From the NCBI GenBank assembly GCA_022823765.1, contig JAJEHK010000024.1, positions 1-36,613 of the forward strand: DNA of 36,613 bases. The letters are read 5' to 3'. The position numbers and the translations under genes are program-made. The notes under the pieces were generated by a model. It saw only the letters and a list, made by a program, of their open reading frames with translations. It had not been told where the DNA came from and did not search any database. This stretch comes from Alphaproteobacteria bacterium. GTDB taxonomy: Bacteria > Pseudomonadota > Alphaproteobacteria > SP197. Every line of letters begins with the position of its first letter. Within the stretch, counting starts at the first letter, position 1. Shown one piece after another: positions 11,871-24,760 of the stretch.

Positions 11871-12761
11871 TCAGGTATGATCCAGGCGAACCTTCTCGAC
11901 GAGGAAGTCACGGAAGGCGGCAATCCGTGCCGATCCCCGCTGTTCATCGGGATAGACGATGTGGGCTGTCAGGGTGGGAAAGGGAGCCTCGATATCGATC
12001 CTGACCTGCCGGTCGGTGCTGCGCAGGACGTAGTCGGGAAGAATGGCGATGCCCAGACCGCTTTCCACGGCGTTGCGCATGCCGAGGACCGAGTTGACGG
12101 TCAGAGCGGGATGGCGCTGGGGCCTGTCGATCCCGAATGAGCGGGGCAGCCATGCCGGATTGACGAGATCCCGCAAGGGCCCGTGGTCATACATGATGAT
12201 GCGGTGTTTCTCGAGATCCTTGAGGGATGCCGGTGTTCCCCATGCCTTGAGATAGTGCGGCGAAGCGTAGAAGTGAAAGCGGATGGTCTTCAGGCGGCGC
12301 TGGATGAGGGACGGTTGCGTCGGGCGGAAAAGGCGGATGCCGACATCCGCTTCCCCCATGGAGAGATCGAGTTCGCCGTCATCAATGATGAGCGATATCG
12401 ATATCTCCGGATAACGGTCCATGAATTCGACGATTTTCGGCATCAGCCAGATCATCGCGAAACCTGTCGTTGCGGTCACCGACAGGTGGCCGGCTGGCCG
12501 GTTCTTGCTGTCGGCGAGCTTGGACTCGACCATGGCGACCTTGCCGAAGACTTCGCGGGCCGTGCCATAGAGCAGGTCTCCCTGTTCGGTCACGAGGAGA
12601 CCGCGGGCGTGCCGGTGAAACAGTTCGACGCCCAGTTCCAGCTCGAGAGCGGCAATCTGACGGCTGATGGCCGACTGGCTCAGATTGAGCTGTCGGCCGG
12701 CCTTGGTGAAACTCCCCGCTTCCGCTACATGGAAGAAGACCCGCAGGCGATCCCAGTCCAT
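11871..12761 (-). CDS. LysR-family transcriptional regulator
   Basis: MDWDRLRVFFHVAEAGSFTKAGRQLNLSQSAISRQIAALELELGVELFHRHARG HTH plus LysR substrate-binding domain. Confidence 0.95.
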   Translation of the reverse strand: MDWDRLRVFFHVAEAGSFTKAGRQLNLSQSAISRQIAALELELGVELFHRHARGLLVTEQGDLLYGTAREVFGKVAMVESKLADSKNRPAGHLSVTATTGFAMIWLMPKIVEFMDRYPEISISLIIDDGELDLSMGEADVGIRLFRPTQPSLIQRRLKTIRFHFYASPHYLKAWGTPASLKDLEKHRIIMYDHGPLRDLVNPAWLPRSFGIDRPQRHPALTVNSVLGMRNAVESGLGIAILPDYVLRSTDRQVRIDIEAPFPTLTAHIVYPDEQRGSARIAAFRDFLVEKVRLDHT

Positions 12762-12776
12762 CCTGTCCCCATCTGC

Positions 12777-13745
12777 CTATTCGGCAGCCTCTCGGTGGTC
12801 AGCCTCCATGTGGGCGAGGTACTTGTCCGCCTCCAGGGCTGCCATGCAGCCGGTACCGGCTGCCGTGACCGCCTGGCGGTACACCTTGTCCTGGACATCC
12901 CCGGCGGCAAAAACTCCAGAAATGGCCGTTGCCGTGCTGTCAGGCGCCGTCACGAGATAGCCCTCGTCATCCATGTCGAGGAGTCCGGCGAAAATCGCGG
13001 TATTGGGCCGGTGGCCGATGGCGATGAAGACCCCGTCAAGCACGAGGTCGCGTTCCTCTCCTGTGGCGACGTTCCTCACCCTGGCGCCGGTCACGCCAGG
13101 CGGTTCGCTGGTGCCCAGAACCTCGCTCAGTACGGTGTCCCACAGGATCTCGATGCGTGGATGGCGGAACAGACGTTCCTGCAGGATACGCTCGGCGCGC
13201 AGTTCATCACGCCGGTGGATCAGTCGCACCCGGGCGGCCAGCTGGGCAAGAAAGAGCGCCTCTTCGACAGCGGTGTTGCCGCCACCGACGACGCACACTT
13301 CCTTTTCCCTGAAGAAGAAGCCATCGCAGGTGGCACAGGCCGAGACCCCGAAGCCCTGAAACCGCGCCTCGCTCTCGATGCCCAGCCACTTCGCCTCGGC
13401 GCCGGTGGCAATGATGACCGCATCTGCGGTACGGACATCCCCGGAGTCGCCCGTGATCACGAAGGGGCGGCGGGAGAAATCGACCTCGGCCACCAGGTCA
13501 TAAACCATTGTGGTGCCCACAGTGCGGGCCTGGTCGGTCATCTGCTCCATCAGCCAGGGTCCCTGCACGACATCCGCAAATCCCGGATAGTTCTCGACAT
13601 CCGTGGTGATCGTCATCTGCCCGCCGGGCTGAATTCCGTGAAGCAGGACCGGTTCGAGACCGGCGCGGGCCGCGTAGATGGCGGCGGTCAGGCCGGCAGG
13701 GCCCGAACCCATGATGAGGACCCTGGCATGCTGGCGTTCGGGCAT
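12777..13745 (-). CDS. trxB: Thioredoxin-disulfide reductase
   Basis: VLIMGSGPAGLTAAIYAARAGLEPVLLHG, CATCDGFFF redox motif, GGGNTAVEEALFL, VFAAGDVQDKVYRQAVTAAGTGCMAALEA. Start moved from track 13817 to ATG 13745. Confidence 0.95.
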   Translation of the reverse strand: MPERQHARVLIMGSGPAGLTAAIYAARAGLEPVLLHGIQPGGQMTITTDVENYPGFADVVQGPWLMEQMTDQARTVGTTMVYDLVAEVDFSRRPFVITGDSGDVRTADAVIIATGAEAKWLGIESEARFQGFGVSACATCDGFFFREKEVCVVGGGNTAVEEALFLAQLAARVRLIHRRDELRAERILQERLFRHPRIEILWDTVLSEVLGTSEPPGVTGARVRNVATGEERDLVLDGVFIAIGHRPNTAIFAGLLDMDDEGYLVTAPDSTATAISGVFAAGDVQDKVYRQAVTAAGTGCMAALEADKYLAHMEADHREAAE

Positions 13746-13876
13746 GGCGTTCCATCCGGGAATCGCGATCACCGACAATCTAGTGAAGGGCGCCGTGGCA
13801 CGAAAGACATGAGGCAAAGATTGGGGTGGACAGTCTCATCCACCCTCTTGCCACGCACGCTGCGAGCGACAATAGT

Positions 13877-14236
13877 ATGTTCATGGACGATCCAGACGCC
13901 AAAGACGAAGGCTTCCGCAGGGCGCGGTTCTGCATCGGTGATGTCGTCAGGCACCGGCACTATCCGTTTCGCGGTGTGATCTACGATGTCGACCCGGTCT
14001 ATGCCAACACCGAGGAATGGTGGCTCTCCATTCCCGAGGACGTGCGCCCCTCCAAGGATCAACCGTTCTACCACCTGCTGGCCGAGAACGAGGAATCCAC
14101 GTACGTCGCCTACGTTTCGGAGCAGAACCTGGTGACGGACGAGAGCGGTCTGCCGGTGTCACACCCCCATGTGTCGCTGATGTTCGCCGGTCCTAAGGAC
14201 GGCCGCTACATTCCGACGGCGATCCAGGCAAACTGA
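13877..14236 (+). CDS. hspQ: Heat shock protein HspQ
   Basis: ARFCIGDVVRHRHYPFRGVIYDVDPVYANTEEWW...PFYHLLAENEESTYVAYVSEQNLV. Start 13877 or 13883 preferred over the track start. Confidence 0.9.
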   Translation: MFMDDPDAKDEGFRRARFCIGDVVRHRHYPFRGVIYDVDPVYANTEEWWLSIPEDVRPSKDQPFYHLLAENEESTYVAYVSEQNLVTDESGLPVSHPHVSLMFAGPKDGRYIPTAIQAN

Positions 14237-15182
14237 GTCGATCCCCAAGGCGATCCCTGACCCTTTGCGCCACCCAGGTGGCGTCATCAAGCACCACGGG
14301 CTTCCAGGCGGGATCGAGTGTGCCTTCGAACTTTCTGGCGTGCCCACCGTGTTTCAGAGCTTCGTGAAACCGGGAGAACTTTGCCGAACCTCCCGGCAGG
14401 CCGGCGATGAACACCGGCTTGCCGCTGATGCAGGCTTCCGTGGCCATGTTCACGGAATCTGACGTCACGATGATGGAGTCGGCCAGACCGAGCCAGCCTT
14501 CGTAGGGATTGCTGTCCCCGCCTTGCCAGATGACGGAGCGCGCCGGATCGAGTTCCTTCATCAGGGCGTCGGCGGCTTGCGGCGGGGTGCGCCGCGAGAC
14601 GGTGACCATGAGGCCGCCCTCGAGCGCGCCAAGTTGCCGGCCAAGGTCACGGGCATCGGCTTGCGTGAACCGGTAGACGCGGTTGGGGCCGCCGATGGCG
14701 GCAAAGGTCAAAGGCCGCGGAAGGTGAGCAACCTCTCCCTCGTGGCGGCAGGCCGCCTCGTCGAGGGCGCGCCGCGTCAGGCCGTGCAGCGAGCCGGTCG
14801 TGGCGATGACGTTGGCGCCCGTGACCCCGTCATGACGGGGTGCAATGACGAGGTCGAAACTGGCCGGGTTGATGGTGGGGTTCTGGATCTGGATCGTGAC
14901 TGTGCGGCCGCCGGTCCTCCGGCGGATGGCGGCCGTCGGTGCCACGGACTTGCGGCCGCTGGCGATCACCAGATGAGGCCAGGGAGGGGCAAGCCGGTCA
15001 CCTCTGGGCGACAGCGCAGACAGTGGTGAAGGCCAGAACGCAGGAGGAAGTGCTCGCCAGGGATGGCGGATGACGACCGTCCGGTGGCTTGGCTCAAGTC
15101 CCAGTCGTGTGGCAAGTCCGTTGCACTGGCGCACCAGGCCGGCAGCGCCGTCGGTCACGATCCAGGAACGCAAGGAATTCAC
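14193..15182 (-). CDS. ELM1/GtrOC1 family putative glycosyltransferase (mitochondrial fission ELM1-like)
   Basis: GTG at 15182: [29 protein letters not shown]...[27 protein letters not shown]...[28 protein letters not shown]...[21 protein letters not shown]. Confidence 0.85.
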   Translation of the reverse strand: MNSLRSWIVTDGAAGLVRQCNGLATRLGLEPSHRTVVIRHPWRALPPAFWPSPLSALSPRGDRLAPPWPHLVIASGRKSVAPTAAIRRRTGGRTVTIQIQNPTINPASFDLVIAPRHDGVTGANVIATTGSLHGLTRRALDEAACRHEGEVAHLPRPLTFAAIGGPNRVYRFTQADARDLGRQLGALEGGLMVTVSRRTPPQAADALMKELDPARSVIWQGGDSNPYEGWLGLADSIIVTSDSVNMATEACISGKPVFIAGLPGGSAKFSRFHEALKHGGHARKFEGTLDPAWKPVVLDDATWVAQRVRDRLGDRLSLPGSPSECSGRP

Positions 15183-18100
15183 AAAGCGCTTCCGGAGTAG
15201 GACTGCAGGGGCTTCACGTCGAGACCGCCGGCCTTGAGAGCGGCAATGGCCTCGATCACCGCTCGGGCTCCGGGAATGGTCGTGACATATGGCACCTTCT
15301 TCATCAGTGCCGTGCGCCGCAGGCTGAAACTGTCGGTGATCGACTTGGAGCCTTCGGTGGTATTGATCAGAAGATCGATGCTGTCGTTCTTGATGGCATC
15401 GACGATGTGTGGTGACCCCTGGAGGACCTTGTTGATGCACTCGACATCGAGGCCGGCCGCCGTCATTTCGCGCGCGGTGCCACGGGTCGCGACGAGTCGA
15501 AATCCCATGTCGGCGAGCCGCCTGCCCAGTGAGACGGCGTGCGGCTTGTCGCGATCGCGCACCGAGATGAAGACGCAACCCTTGCAGGGAAGGGCGCCAC
15601 CGGCCGCCAGTTGTGCCTTGGCAAATGCGTGTCCGAAATCGCCATCGAGACCCATCACTTCGCCGGTGGACTTCATCTCAGGGCCCAGAATGACATCCAC
15701 CCCGGGAAAACGGGTGAAGGGAAACACCGCTTCCTTGATGGCGATGTGGGTGACTTCGGGAGGGCTGAGACGGAAAGCGCCAAGGGCCTCTCCTGCCATG
15801 ATCCTCGCCGCGATCTTCGCTATCGGGACGCCGATGGCCTTGGCGACAAAGGGAACCGTGCGGCTGGCGCGGGGATTGACCTCCAGAACGAGGATTCTGC
15901 CGTCCTTCACCGCGAACTGGATGTTGATCAGTCCCACGGTGCCCAGTTCCAGGGCCAGAGCCCTGGTCTGCTGCGCCAGGCCTTCGATGATGTCGCCTCC
16001 CAGGGAGTAGGGAGGAAGAGAACACGCCGAGTCCCCTGAATGGACCCCGGCCTCCTCGATATGTTCCATGATCCCTGCAACGAAGACATCCCTGCCGTCC
16101 GACAGCGCATCGACATCCACCTCGACGGCATCCTGGAGAAAGCGATCGACGAGAATGGGATGATCTCCCGATACGGAGACCGAGCGTTCCACGTAGACTG
16201 CAAGGGCATCATCGTCATGGACGATTTCCATGGCCCTGCCACCCAGCACGTAGCTCGGCCGTACGACAACGGGATAGCCGATGCGCCCGGTGATCCGCAG
16301 GGCTTCTTCGAGCGACCGGCAGGTTCCGTTGGCCGGCTGTCTGAGATCCAGATCGTGAAGCAGGGACTGGAAGCGCTCGCGGTCCTCCGCCCGGTCAATG
16401 GCATCGGGCGAGGTGCCGATGATGGGGATGTTCTCTTCCTCGAGTGCCCGCGCCAGGCCGAGAGGCGTCTGGCCACCGAATTGCACGATGACGCCGATCA
16501 GAGTCCCCTTCGCCATTTCGGTTCGGGCGATCGCCACGACGTCCTCGACGGTCAGCGGTTCGAAGTAGAGGCGGTCCGACGTGTCGTAGTCCGTCGACAC
16601 GGTCTCGGGATTGCAGTTGACCATGATGGTCTCGACCCCTGCTTCCTTCAGGCCATAGCACGCGTGGACGCAGCAATAGTCGAACTCGATTCCCTGTCCG
16701 ATCCGGTTGGGACCGCCACCAAGGATGATGACCTTCCTGGCATCGCTGACGTCCGACTCGTCTTCCGCGGGGATAATGCCGTCGCCTTCGTAGCAGCCGT
16801 ACATGTAGGAGGTGCTCGCCGGAAACTCGGCAGCACAGGTATCGATTCTCTTGAACACCGGAGTCACGGCGAGACGTTCCCGTCTCGTCCTGACGCAACG
16901 TTCCGTCACCCCGGCGAGCGACGCCAGCCGGCGATCCGAGAATCCGAGTTTCTTGATCTCGAGGAGACCCCGCGCGTCTTCGGGAAGGCCGTTCCTTGCC
17001 ACCGCTTCCTCGACCTCGACGATGCGGCGGATCTGGCCGAGGAACCAGGGGTCATAGCGGGTGATATCGTGAATGGCGTCATCATCGAGACCCCGACGCA
17101 TCGCTTCGGCGATGGCGAGCAGACGGTCGGGCGAAGGACGTGCCAGACGGGCAACGATGCCGTCCTTCGAGTTGTCATCGAAGGTGACCGGATCGAGTCC
17201 CGTCAGTCCCGTTTCCATGGAGCGCAGTGCCTTTTGCAGGGCTTCCGCAAAGGATCGGCCGATTGCCATCACCTCGCCAACGGACTTCATGGACGTGGTG
17301 AGTTCAGCCTGAGTCCCCGGAAACTTCTCGAAGGTGAAGCGCGGCATCTTGACGACGCAGTAGTCGATGGTCGGCTCGAAGCTCGCCGGCGTCACCCGGG
17401 TGATGTCGTTGCGGACCTCGTCGAGGGTGTAGCCGACGGCGAGTTTGGCGGCGACCTTGGCAATGGGAAAGCCGGTCGCCTTTGAAGCCAGCGCCGATGA
17501 ACGCGACACGCGCGGATTCATTTCCACCACGACCATGCGGCCATCAGAGGGGTTGATGGCGAACTGGACGTTGGAACCGCCGGTGTCGACGCCGATCTCC
17601 CGCAGCACGGCGATCGACGCATCGCGCATGATCTGGAATTCCTTGTCGGTCAGCGTCAGCGTCGGCGCCACTGTCACGCTGTCGCCTGTGTGGATTCCCA
17701 TCGGATCGATGTTCTCGATGGAGCACACGATAATGCAATTGTCGGCGCGGTCGCGCACGACCTCCATCTCGTACTCCTTCCAGCCGAGGATCGACTCTTC
17801 GATCAGAACCTCGCTGGTCGGACTCGCCTCGAGCCCCCGGCGGACGATGTCCGAGAACTCCTCGCGGTTGTAGGCAATGCCACCGCCTGTGCCGCCCAGC
17901 GTGAAGCTCGGGCGGATGATGGCCGGCAGACCGATGTCCTCGAGGGCCTCGCAGGCTTGATCGAGCGAGTGGGCGAGGACACTGCGGGCGCATTCCAGGC
18001 CGATGCGGTTCATCGCGTCGCGGAAGAGTTCCCGGTCCTCGGCCTTGTCGATCGCCTCCCTGGAGGCGCCGATCAGCTCCGTGCCACAGGCATCGAGGAC

Positions 18101-18418
18101 GCCCATGCGGGCGAGACTCAGCGCCGTGTTGAGGGCCGTCTGTCCCCCCATCGTCGGCAACAGTGCATCGGGGCGTTCCCTCTCGATGATCCGGGCGACG
18201 ATCTCCGGGGTTACCGGTTCGACGTAGGTGGCGTCCGCCATGGCGGGGTCGGTCATGATGGTCGCCGGATTCGAATTGACCAGAATGATGCGGTATCCCT
18301 CGTCCTTGAGGGCCTTGACTGCCTGCGTGCCCGAGTAATCGAACTCGCACGCCTGGCCGATGATGATCGGTCCGGCGCCGATGATCAGGATCGATTCAAT
18401 GTCAGTGCGCGCCGGCAT
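15179..18418 (-). CDS. carB: Carbamoyl-phosphate synthase large subunit
   Basis: 1079 aa; [38 protein letters not shown]..., duplicated ATP-grasp halves ([23 protein letters not shown]), MGS-like C-terminus. Confidence 0.99.
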   Translation of the reverse strand: MPARTDIESILIIGAGPIIIGQACEFDYSGTQAVKALKDEGYRIILVNSNPATIMTDPAMADATYVEPVTPEIVARIIERERPDALLPTMGGQTALNTALSLARMGVLDACGTELIGASREAIDKAEDRELFRDAMNRIGLECARSVLAHSLDQACEALEDIGLPAIIRPSFTLGGTGGGIAYNREEFSDIVRRGLEASPTSEVLIEESILGWKEYEMEVVRDRADNCIIVCSIENIDPMGIHTGDSVTVAPTLTLTDKEFQIMRDASIAVLREIGVDTGGSNVQFAINPSDGRMVVVEMNPRVSRSSALASKATGFPIAKVAAKLAVGYTLDEVRNDITRVTPASFEPTIDYCVVKMPRFTFEKFPGTQAELTTSMKSVGEVMAIGRSFAEALQKALRSMETGLTGLDPVTFDDNSKDGIVARLARPSPDRLLAIAEAMRRGLDDDAIHDITRYDPWFLGQIRRIVEVEEAVARNGLPEDARGLLEIKKLGFSDRRLASLAGVTERCVRTRRERLAVTPVFKRIDTCAAEFPASTSYMYGCYEGDGIIPAEDESDVSDARKVIILGGGPNRIGQGIEFDYCCVHACYGLKEAGVETIMVNCNPETVSTDYDTSDRLYFEPLTVEDVVAIARTEMAKGTLIGVIVQFGGQTPLGLARALEEENIPIIGTSPDAIDRAEDRERFQSLLHDLDLRQPANGTCRSLEEALRITGRIGYPVVVRPSYVLGGRAMEIVHDDDALAVYVERSVSVSGDHPILVDRFLQDAVEVDVDALSDGRDVFVAGIMEHIEEAGVHSGDSACSLPPYSLGGDIIEGLAQQTRALALELGTVGLINIQFAVKDGRILVLEVNPRASRTVPFVAKAIGVPIAKIAARIMAGEALGAFRLSPPEVTHIAIKEAVFPFTRFPGVDVILGPEMKSTGEVMGLDGDFGHAFAKAQLAAGGALPCKGCVFISVRDRDKPHAVSLGRRLADMGFRLVATRGTAREMTAAGLDVECINKVLQGSPHIVDAIKNDSIDLLINTTEGSKSITDSFSLRRTALMKKVPYVTTIPGARAVIEAIAALKAGGLDVKPLQSYSGSAL

Positions 18419-18531
18419 GGCTCTTCATGATCACCGGGGCGTGGTCACTCAAGGCAGCGCCCGCGTGGTGCCGTGATCCCGGTGCTGACCGGTTCGCACA
18501 GGTGCAGGCGATGGCAGCCTTGTCAATGCTG

Positions 18532-19686
18532 TCAGGCATGGTCTTCCATGGCCTGGATGAAGTCCTGGAAGAGGTAGCGGCTGTCCTGTGGTCCGGGACT
18601 CGCTTCGGGATGGTACTGGACGGAAAAGACGGGTCTTCTGCTGATCCTGAAACCGGCCAGGGTGCCGTCGAAGAGCGACACGTGGGTGATCACGGCATTG
18701 CCGGGAAGACTGTCGGGGTCAACGACAAATCCGTGGTTCTGGCAGGTGATCTCCACCCTTCCGGTTTCCAGGTTTCTCACAGGGTGGTTGGCACCGCGAT
18801 GGCCGTTCACCATCTTCAGCGTCCTCGCACCCAGCGCCAGCGCCAGCAACTGGTGGCCCAGACAGATTCCGAAGACCGGTTTTCCCGTTTCCAGGAGGTC
18901 GCGGATCACCGGCACCGCCCATGTGCCGGTGGCGGCGGGATCGCCGGGCCCGTTGGAGAGAAAGATGCCATCGGGATGATGACGCATGATATCGCCAATG
19001 CCCGATGTTGCCGGCACGACCGTTACCCGGCAGCCCAGGGAGACAAGATGACGCAGGATGTTCCGCTTGACCCCGTAGTCCACGGCGACGACATGGCGAC
19101 GAGGCGACGGTGCCGGAGCATGGCCACACTGCAACGACCAGGTGCCCTCGGTCCAGGTGTAGGTCTGCCGGCAGGTGACTTCGCTGGCGAGATCCATGCC
19201 TTCGAGTCCCGGCCAGGCAGCGAGTTCGCCGGCAAGCCCCGGGCAATCGATGGCGCCGTGATCGATGCCGGCCGTCTGGAACCCGCGGGATCGCACCAGC
19301 CGGGTAAGGCGGCGCGTGTCGACTCCGGTAATGCCGACGAGATTGTTGGCGCGCAGCCAACCGTCAAAGTGTCCGCTGGCGCGAAAATTCGAGGGATCGG
19401 TGATCGCATCGCGGACAACGATGCCGCGGGCTACCGGTGTCTGGGCCTCGATATCCTCGGCGTTGGCGCCGGTGTTGCCGATATGGGGGAAGGTGAAGGT
19501 GATGATCTGTCCGGCATACGAGGGATCCGTCACGATCTCCTGATAGCCGGTCATTGCGGTGTTGAAGCACAGTTCGCCGATGGCACGCCCGGTGGCGCCG
19601 ATTCCGTGACCCCAGAACACCGAGCCATCCGCGAGCATGATGCACGCCGTGGCCCACGGCGGCGGCTGTGAAACGGATGCGGACAT
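18532..19686 (-). CDS. carA: Carbamoyl-phosphate synthase small subunit (glutamine amidotransferase)
   Basis: ADGSVFWGHGIGATGRAIGELCFNTAMTGYQEIVTDPSYAGQIITFTFPHIGNTG...PVFGICLGHQLLALALG...VQYHPEASPGPQDSRYLF. Confidence 0.98.
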   Translation of the reverse strand: MSASVSQPPPWATACIMLADGSVFWGHGIGATGRAIGELCFNTAMTGYQEIVTDPSYAGQIITFTFPHIGNTGANAEDIEAQTPVARGIVVRDAITDPSNFRASGHFDGWLRANNLVGITGVDTRRLTRLVRSRGFQTAGIDHGAIDCPGLAGELAAWPGLEGMDLASEVTCRQTYTWTEGTWSLQCGHAPAPSPRRHVVAVDYGVKRNILRHLVSLGCRVTVVPATSGIGDIMRHHPDGIFLSNGPGDPAATGTWAVPVIRDLLETGKPVFGICLGHQLLALALGARTLKMVNGHRGANHPVRNLETGRVEITCQNHGFVVDPDSLPGNAVITHVSLFDGTLAGFRISRRPVFSVQYHPEASPGPQDSRYLFQDFIQAMEDHA

Positions 19687-19715
19687 GGAGGCCGGCCAAG
19701 GAGTGACGTTGCCGG

Positions 19716-19744
19716 ACTATAGGGACGCGGAGTGACGGGGTCAA
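19716..19744 (-). promoter_or_regulatory. Sigma-70-type promoter for carAB
   Basis: On the minus strand TTGACC - 17 bp - TATAGT (plus strand actata 19716-19721, ggtcaa 19739-19744), about 30 bp upstream of the carA start. Confidence 0.72.
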
Positions 19745-19896
19745 GCGTCCGTGGGGGAAGAAACGTCACATTATCATGCCGTTGGAATCTATCCACCGAA
19801 GTCGAATGCGGACCGTGCGAGGGAAACGACTCGCCTTTGGCGGCGATCTGATGTAAGGCTCCGCGACGTTGCAACCAGGTGATCAAGATCAGCGCG

Positions 19897-20355
19897 ATGT
19901 CCATCAGGCAGCAGATCACGGGGGCCCTCAAACAGGCAGTCAAGACCCAGGACCGGATCGCGACGTCGACGTTGAGACTCGTCATCGCCGCCCTCAAGGA
20001 TCACGAGATCGCTTCACGCGCCAACGGTGTCAACCAGATGGTGAGTGACGAGCAGGCGATCGGCATTCTTGCCAAGATGGTGCGCCAGAGGCGGGAGGCC
20101 GCCGAGCAGTTCCGCCAGGGAAACCGGACAGACCTGGCTGACCGGGAAGAGGCGGAAGTCTCCATCATCACACGTTTCATGCCGCACCCGATGAATCCGG
20201 AAGAACTGGCACGTTGCGTTGATGCCGCCATAGTCGAGTGCGATGCCGTCAGCCTCAAGGACATGGGCCGGGTCATGGCCTTGCTCAAGAGGTCCTATCC
20301 CGGGCGTTTCGATGGCGCTGCCGCAAGTGCCCTCGTCAGGAAACGGCTCGGCTGA
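19897..20355 (+). CDS. yqeY: GatB/YqeY domain-containing protein
   Basis: MSIRQQITGALKQAVKTQDRIATSTLRLVIAALKDHEIA...VSIITRFMPHPMNPEELARCVDAAI; upstream of dnaG as often seen. GTG at 19879 is an alternative start. Confidence 0.92.
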   Translation: MSIRQQITGALKQAVKTQDRIATSTLRLVIAALKDHEIASRANGVNQMVSDEQAIGILAKMVRQRREAAEQFRQGNRTDLADREEAEVSIITRFMPHPMNPEELARCVDAAIVECDAVSLKDMGRVMALLKRSYPGRFDGAAASALVRKRLG

Positions 20356-20366
20356 GGAGGGCCAAG

Positions 20367-22235
20367 GTGCTGTTCACCCCGGAATTCCTGGACGAGATCA
20401 GAGCGCGCATTCTGCTCTCCGAGGTCATAGGGTCCAACGTCCGCCTCGAGCGCCGCGGCAGCGAGTATGTCGGACTGTGCCCCTTCCATCAGGAAAAGTC
20501 TCCGTCCTTCACGGTCACGGACTCCAAGGGTTTCTATCACTGCTTTGGTTGCGGAGCCCACGGTGATGTCATCCGCTATGTGGTGGAGACCGAGAACCTC
20601 ACGTTTCCGGAAGCCGTGGAAAGGCTTGCCGGACGCGCCGGTCTCGCGATGCCCGAGCGCAGTCCGGAGCAGCGGGAGCGTTATCGTCGCGCCGCGACCC
20701 TCCATGATGTCCTCGAGGAAGCCAGCCGCTGGTTTGAACGCCAGCTGGCCGGCAGCACCGGGAGCCAGGCACGCGCCTATCTTTCCGAGCGTCGCGTCAG
20801 CGACACCACGAGGGAGCGGTTTCGTCTGGGCTACGCGCCCGACGAGCGCACCCGTCTGATGCGTCATCTCACCGGCAAGGGCATCTCGCGGGAGTTGATC
20901 ATCGAGGCGGGCCTTGCCTTTGTCGGCGACGGCGACCGCGAGCCGGTTGACCGCTTCCGCAACCGGCTGATCTTTCCCATTACCGATCGCAATGGTCGTG
21001 TCGCCGGATTTGGCGGCCGGGCAATGGGCAGCCAGAGGGCGAAGTATCTCAATTCGCCCGAGACGCCGGTGTTTCACAAAGGCCATCTGCTGTACGGCTT
21101 CAGCGAGGCGCGCAGGCCGGCGCACGATGCCGGAACGGTCGTTGTCGTCGAGGGCTACATGGATGCCATCGCCCTTGTCCAGGCAGGCATTCGGCATGTC
21201 GTCGCCCCCCTCGGAACCGCACTGACCGAGGGTCACCTCGCCCTCTTGTGGAAGCTGGCGGATGAACCCGTGCTGTGTTTCGACGGCGACACGGCGGGAT
21301 ACTCCGCGGCCTGTCGAGCCATGGAAAGGGCGTTGCCCGTTCTCAGGGCGGGCAAGTCCCTGCGCTTCGTGCTGCTCGCCGACGGCATGGATCCCGACGA
21401 CATCATCAGGGTCCGCGGGGCCGCGTCCATGCGGGAGTTGATCGACCGGGCGATTCCCCTGATGGACATGCTCTGGCAGAGCCGCACCCGGGGGCGGGCG
21501 CTGGAGACTCCCGAACGTCGCGCCGGACTGGAAAGGGAGCTGATGACCCTGGTCGGAACAATCGCCGACCGGGCCGTTGGCCACTACTACCGCGGCGAGA
21601 TCAGCCAGCGGCTGAAGGCCGCTTTCGGTCCGCCACGCTACAGGGGCGACCGCCTGCGGCCGGGAGAGCGCCGCCGACTCGACCGGCGCAGGAAGGAGTC
21701 GTGGACCTACCATCGCGGTGTGGAACCGGTACCCGGCAGTGTACCAGGCGGCGGACCGGCGGGTGACGCCCACCTTGCCGAACGGGCGCTCATCGCCATC
21801 CCCTTCCTCTATCCGGGGCTGCTCGACAGGATTGCCGAACCCCTCTCCCGGGTGACCTTTCTCGATTCCCGCCACGAACAACTGCAACAATGCCTTGTCG
21901 GGGTCTCCGAGGCAGGTGGAGACCTTGACAACCGGGCGATATCGGACCACCTGACAGCGGCAGGTCTTGATGACCTGATGAAGGATGTGGTCCGGGCGGG
22001 AAGCTTCTCCTGCCTTGCCATGGAAACGGTTGGCGAAGCGGAAGACCTGTGGCACCACGTTCACGATCTTCACCAGTGCCGCAATGTCCTGGGTCAGGAG
22101 ATTCGAGCCGAGGCCGATGCCTGGGAAAGCGACCCCACGGCACAGGCCTGGCAGCGGCTGGTGGCCAAGATCGAGGAGAGAGAGGGCTGGCAGGGTCGGG
22201 TGCTCGCCGACGATGACACGCAGGAATCCGGGTGA
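20367..22235 (+). CDS. dnaG: DNA primase
   Basis: GTG start after gaggagg: VLFTPEFLDEIRARILLSEVIGSNVRLERRGSEYVGLCPFHQEKSPSFTVTDSKGFYHCFGCGAHGD (CHC2 zinc finger), TOPRIM VVVEGYMDAIALVQAG. Confidence 0.97.
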   Translation: MLFTPEFLDEIRARILLSEVIGSNVRLERRGSEYVGLCPFHQEKSPSFTVTDSKGFYHCFGCGAHGDVIRYVVETENLTFPEAVERLAGRAGLAMPERSPEQRERYRRAATLHDVLEEASRWFERQLAGSTGSQARAYLSERRVSDTTRERFRLGYAPDERTRLMRHLTGKGISRELIIEAGLAFVGDGDREPVDRFRNRLIFPITDRNGRVAGFGGRAMGSQRAKYLNSPETPVFHKGHLLYGFSEARRPAHDAGTVVVVEGYMDAIALVQAGIRHVVAPLGTALTEGHLALLWKLADEPVLCFDGDTAGYSAACRAMERALPVLRAGKSLRFVLLADGMDPDDIIRVRGAASMRELIDRAIPLMDMLWQSRTRGRALETPERRAGLERELMTLVGTIADRAVGHYYRGEISQRLKAAFGPPRYRGDRLRPGERRRLDRRRKESWTYHRGVEPVPGSVPGGGPAGDAHLAERALIAIPFLYPGLLDRIAEPLSRVTFLDSRHEQLQQCLVGVSEAGGDLDNRAISDHLTAAGLDDLMKDVVRAGSFSCLAMETVGEAEDLWHHVHDLHQCRNVLGQEIRAEADAWESDPTAQAWQRLVAKIEEREGWQGRVLADDDTQESG

Positions 22236-22284
22236 TTCCCTGATGAGTTGTGCACTGTTGTCATCCGGCACGGGTGCCGATTCG

Positions 22285-22293
22285 TGGTATACT
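22285..22293 (+). promoter_or_regulatory. Candidate extended -10 promoter for rpoD
   Basis: TGGTATACT (TGn + near-consensus TATACT) in the dnaG-rpoD intergenic region; no well-spaced -35 found. Confidence 0.45.
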
Positions 22294-22330
22294 GATCCGC
22301 GTCAGGATTGCGGCTAGGGAGAGTTCAGGC

Positions 22331-24244
<1,914 letters not shown>

Positions 24245-24246
24245 GG

Positions 24247-24323
24247 GGGCCTGTAGCTCAACTGGTCAGAGCCGGCCGCTCATAACGGTCTGGTTGCAGG
24301 TTCGAGTCCTGCCGGGCCCACCA
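24247..24323 (+). tRNA. tRNA with CAU anticodon (Ile2 or Met)
   Basis: GGGCCTG...CGGGCCCACCA acceptor stem with encoded CCA; D arm GCTC/GAGC; anticodon stem GGCCG/CGGTC around CTCATAA; T arm GCAGG-TTCGAGT-CCTGC. 77 nt. Confidence 0.93.
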
Positions 24324-24410
24324 TCTTCCCCACATCCCGGTGACATCCGGGAACAACAGGCCATGTCAAGGCCATGGACTTCACGCCGGGCCGCATGGGC
24401 GGTGCCCGCG

Positions 24411-24760
24411 GAGGCATGAAGGACGTGGCAAGGCACCTCTGGCCCATGGAAGCGGAACGGAACACGGATGTTCTGCCTTCGCATCGCTGCGCCAACCAGC
24501 CTGGTGGATGTCAGCGGCAAGACGGAGATCGGAAAGTCACTCCGCACCGAGGACAGGGGAGAGGCCAACCGTCTCGTCAAGGCTGAGGCGTCGGTGCTTG
24601 AGGAGGAGTTCGAGCCTCACCAGGGCTCAGCTTCGGGTTCTGGTCTTGCAGTGGTTCCGGGATCAGGACCAGGACGACCTGGAGGCACGGCAGCGCCTGG
24701 ACAGCGATGAGGATGCGGGAAGTGCGAGACCACGACCCTTGCGGTCGGAGTGTCTGCGAA
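24411..24760 (+). pseudogene. Decayed tyrosine site-specific integrase, N-terminal remnant
   Basis: Frame-shifted but collinear pieces: MKDVARHLWP / KRNGTRMFCLRIAAPTSLVDVSGKTEIGKSLRTEDRGEANRLVKAEASVLEEEFE / SLTRAQLRVLVLQWFRDQDQDDLEARQRLDSDEDA, resembling phage-integrase N-termini; directly 3' of the tRNA. Confidence 0.65.

Noticed and set aside
12183-13979. 598-aa plus-strand ORF
   Set aside because: Antisense to lysR and trxB, both clear.
16040-17485. 481-aa plus-strand ORF (also 18427-19671 and 17690-18430)
   Set aside because: Antisense to carB/carA, which are unambiguous; translations are Arg/Asp/Gly/His-rich without domains.
20295-22271. 658-aa minus ORF (and 22907-24199 minus)
   Set aside because: Antisense to dnaG and rpoD.
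24266-24580. 104-aa minus ORF ending GGPGRTRTCNQTVMSGRL
   Set aside because: C-terminus is the antisense translation of the tRNA gene, a well-known spurious annotation.
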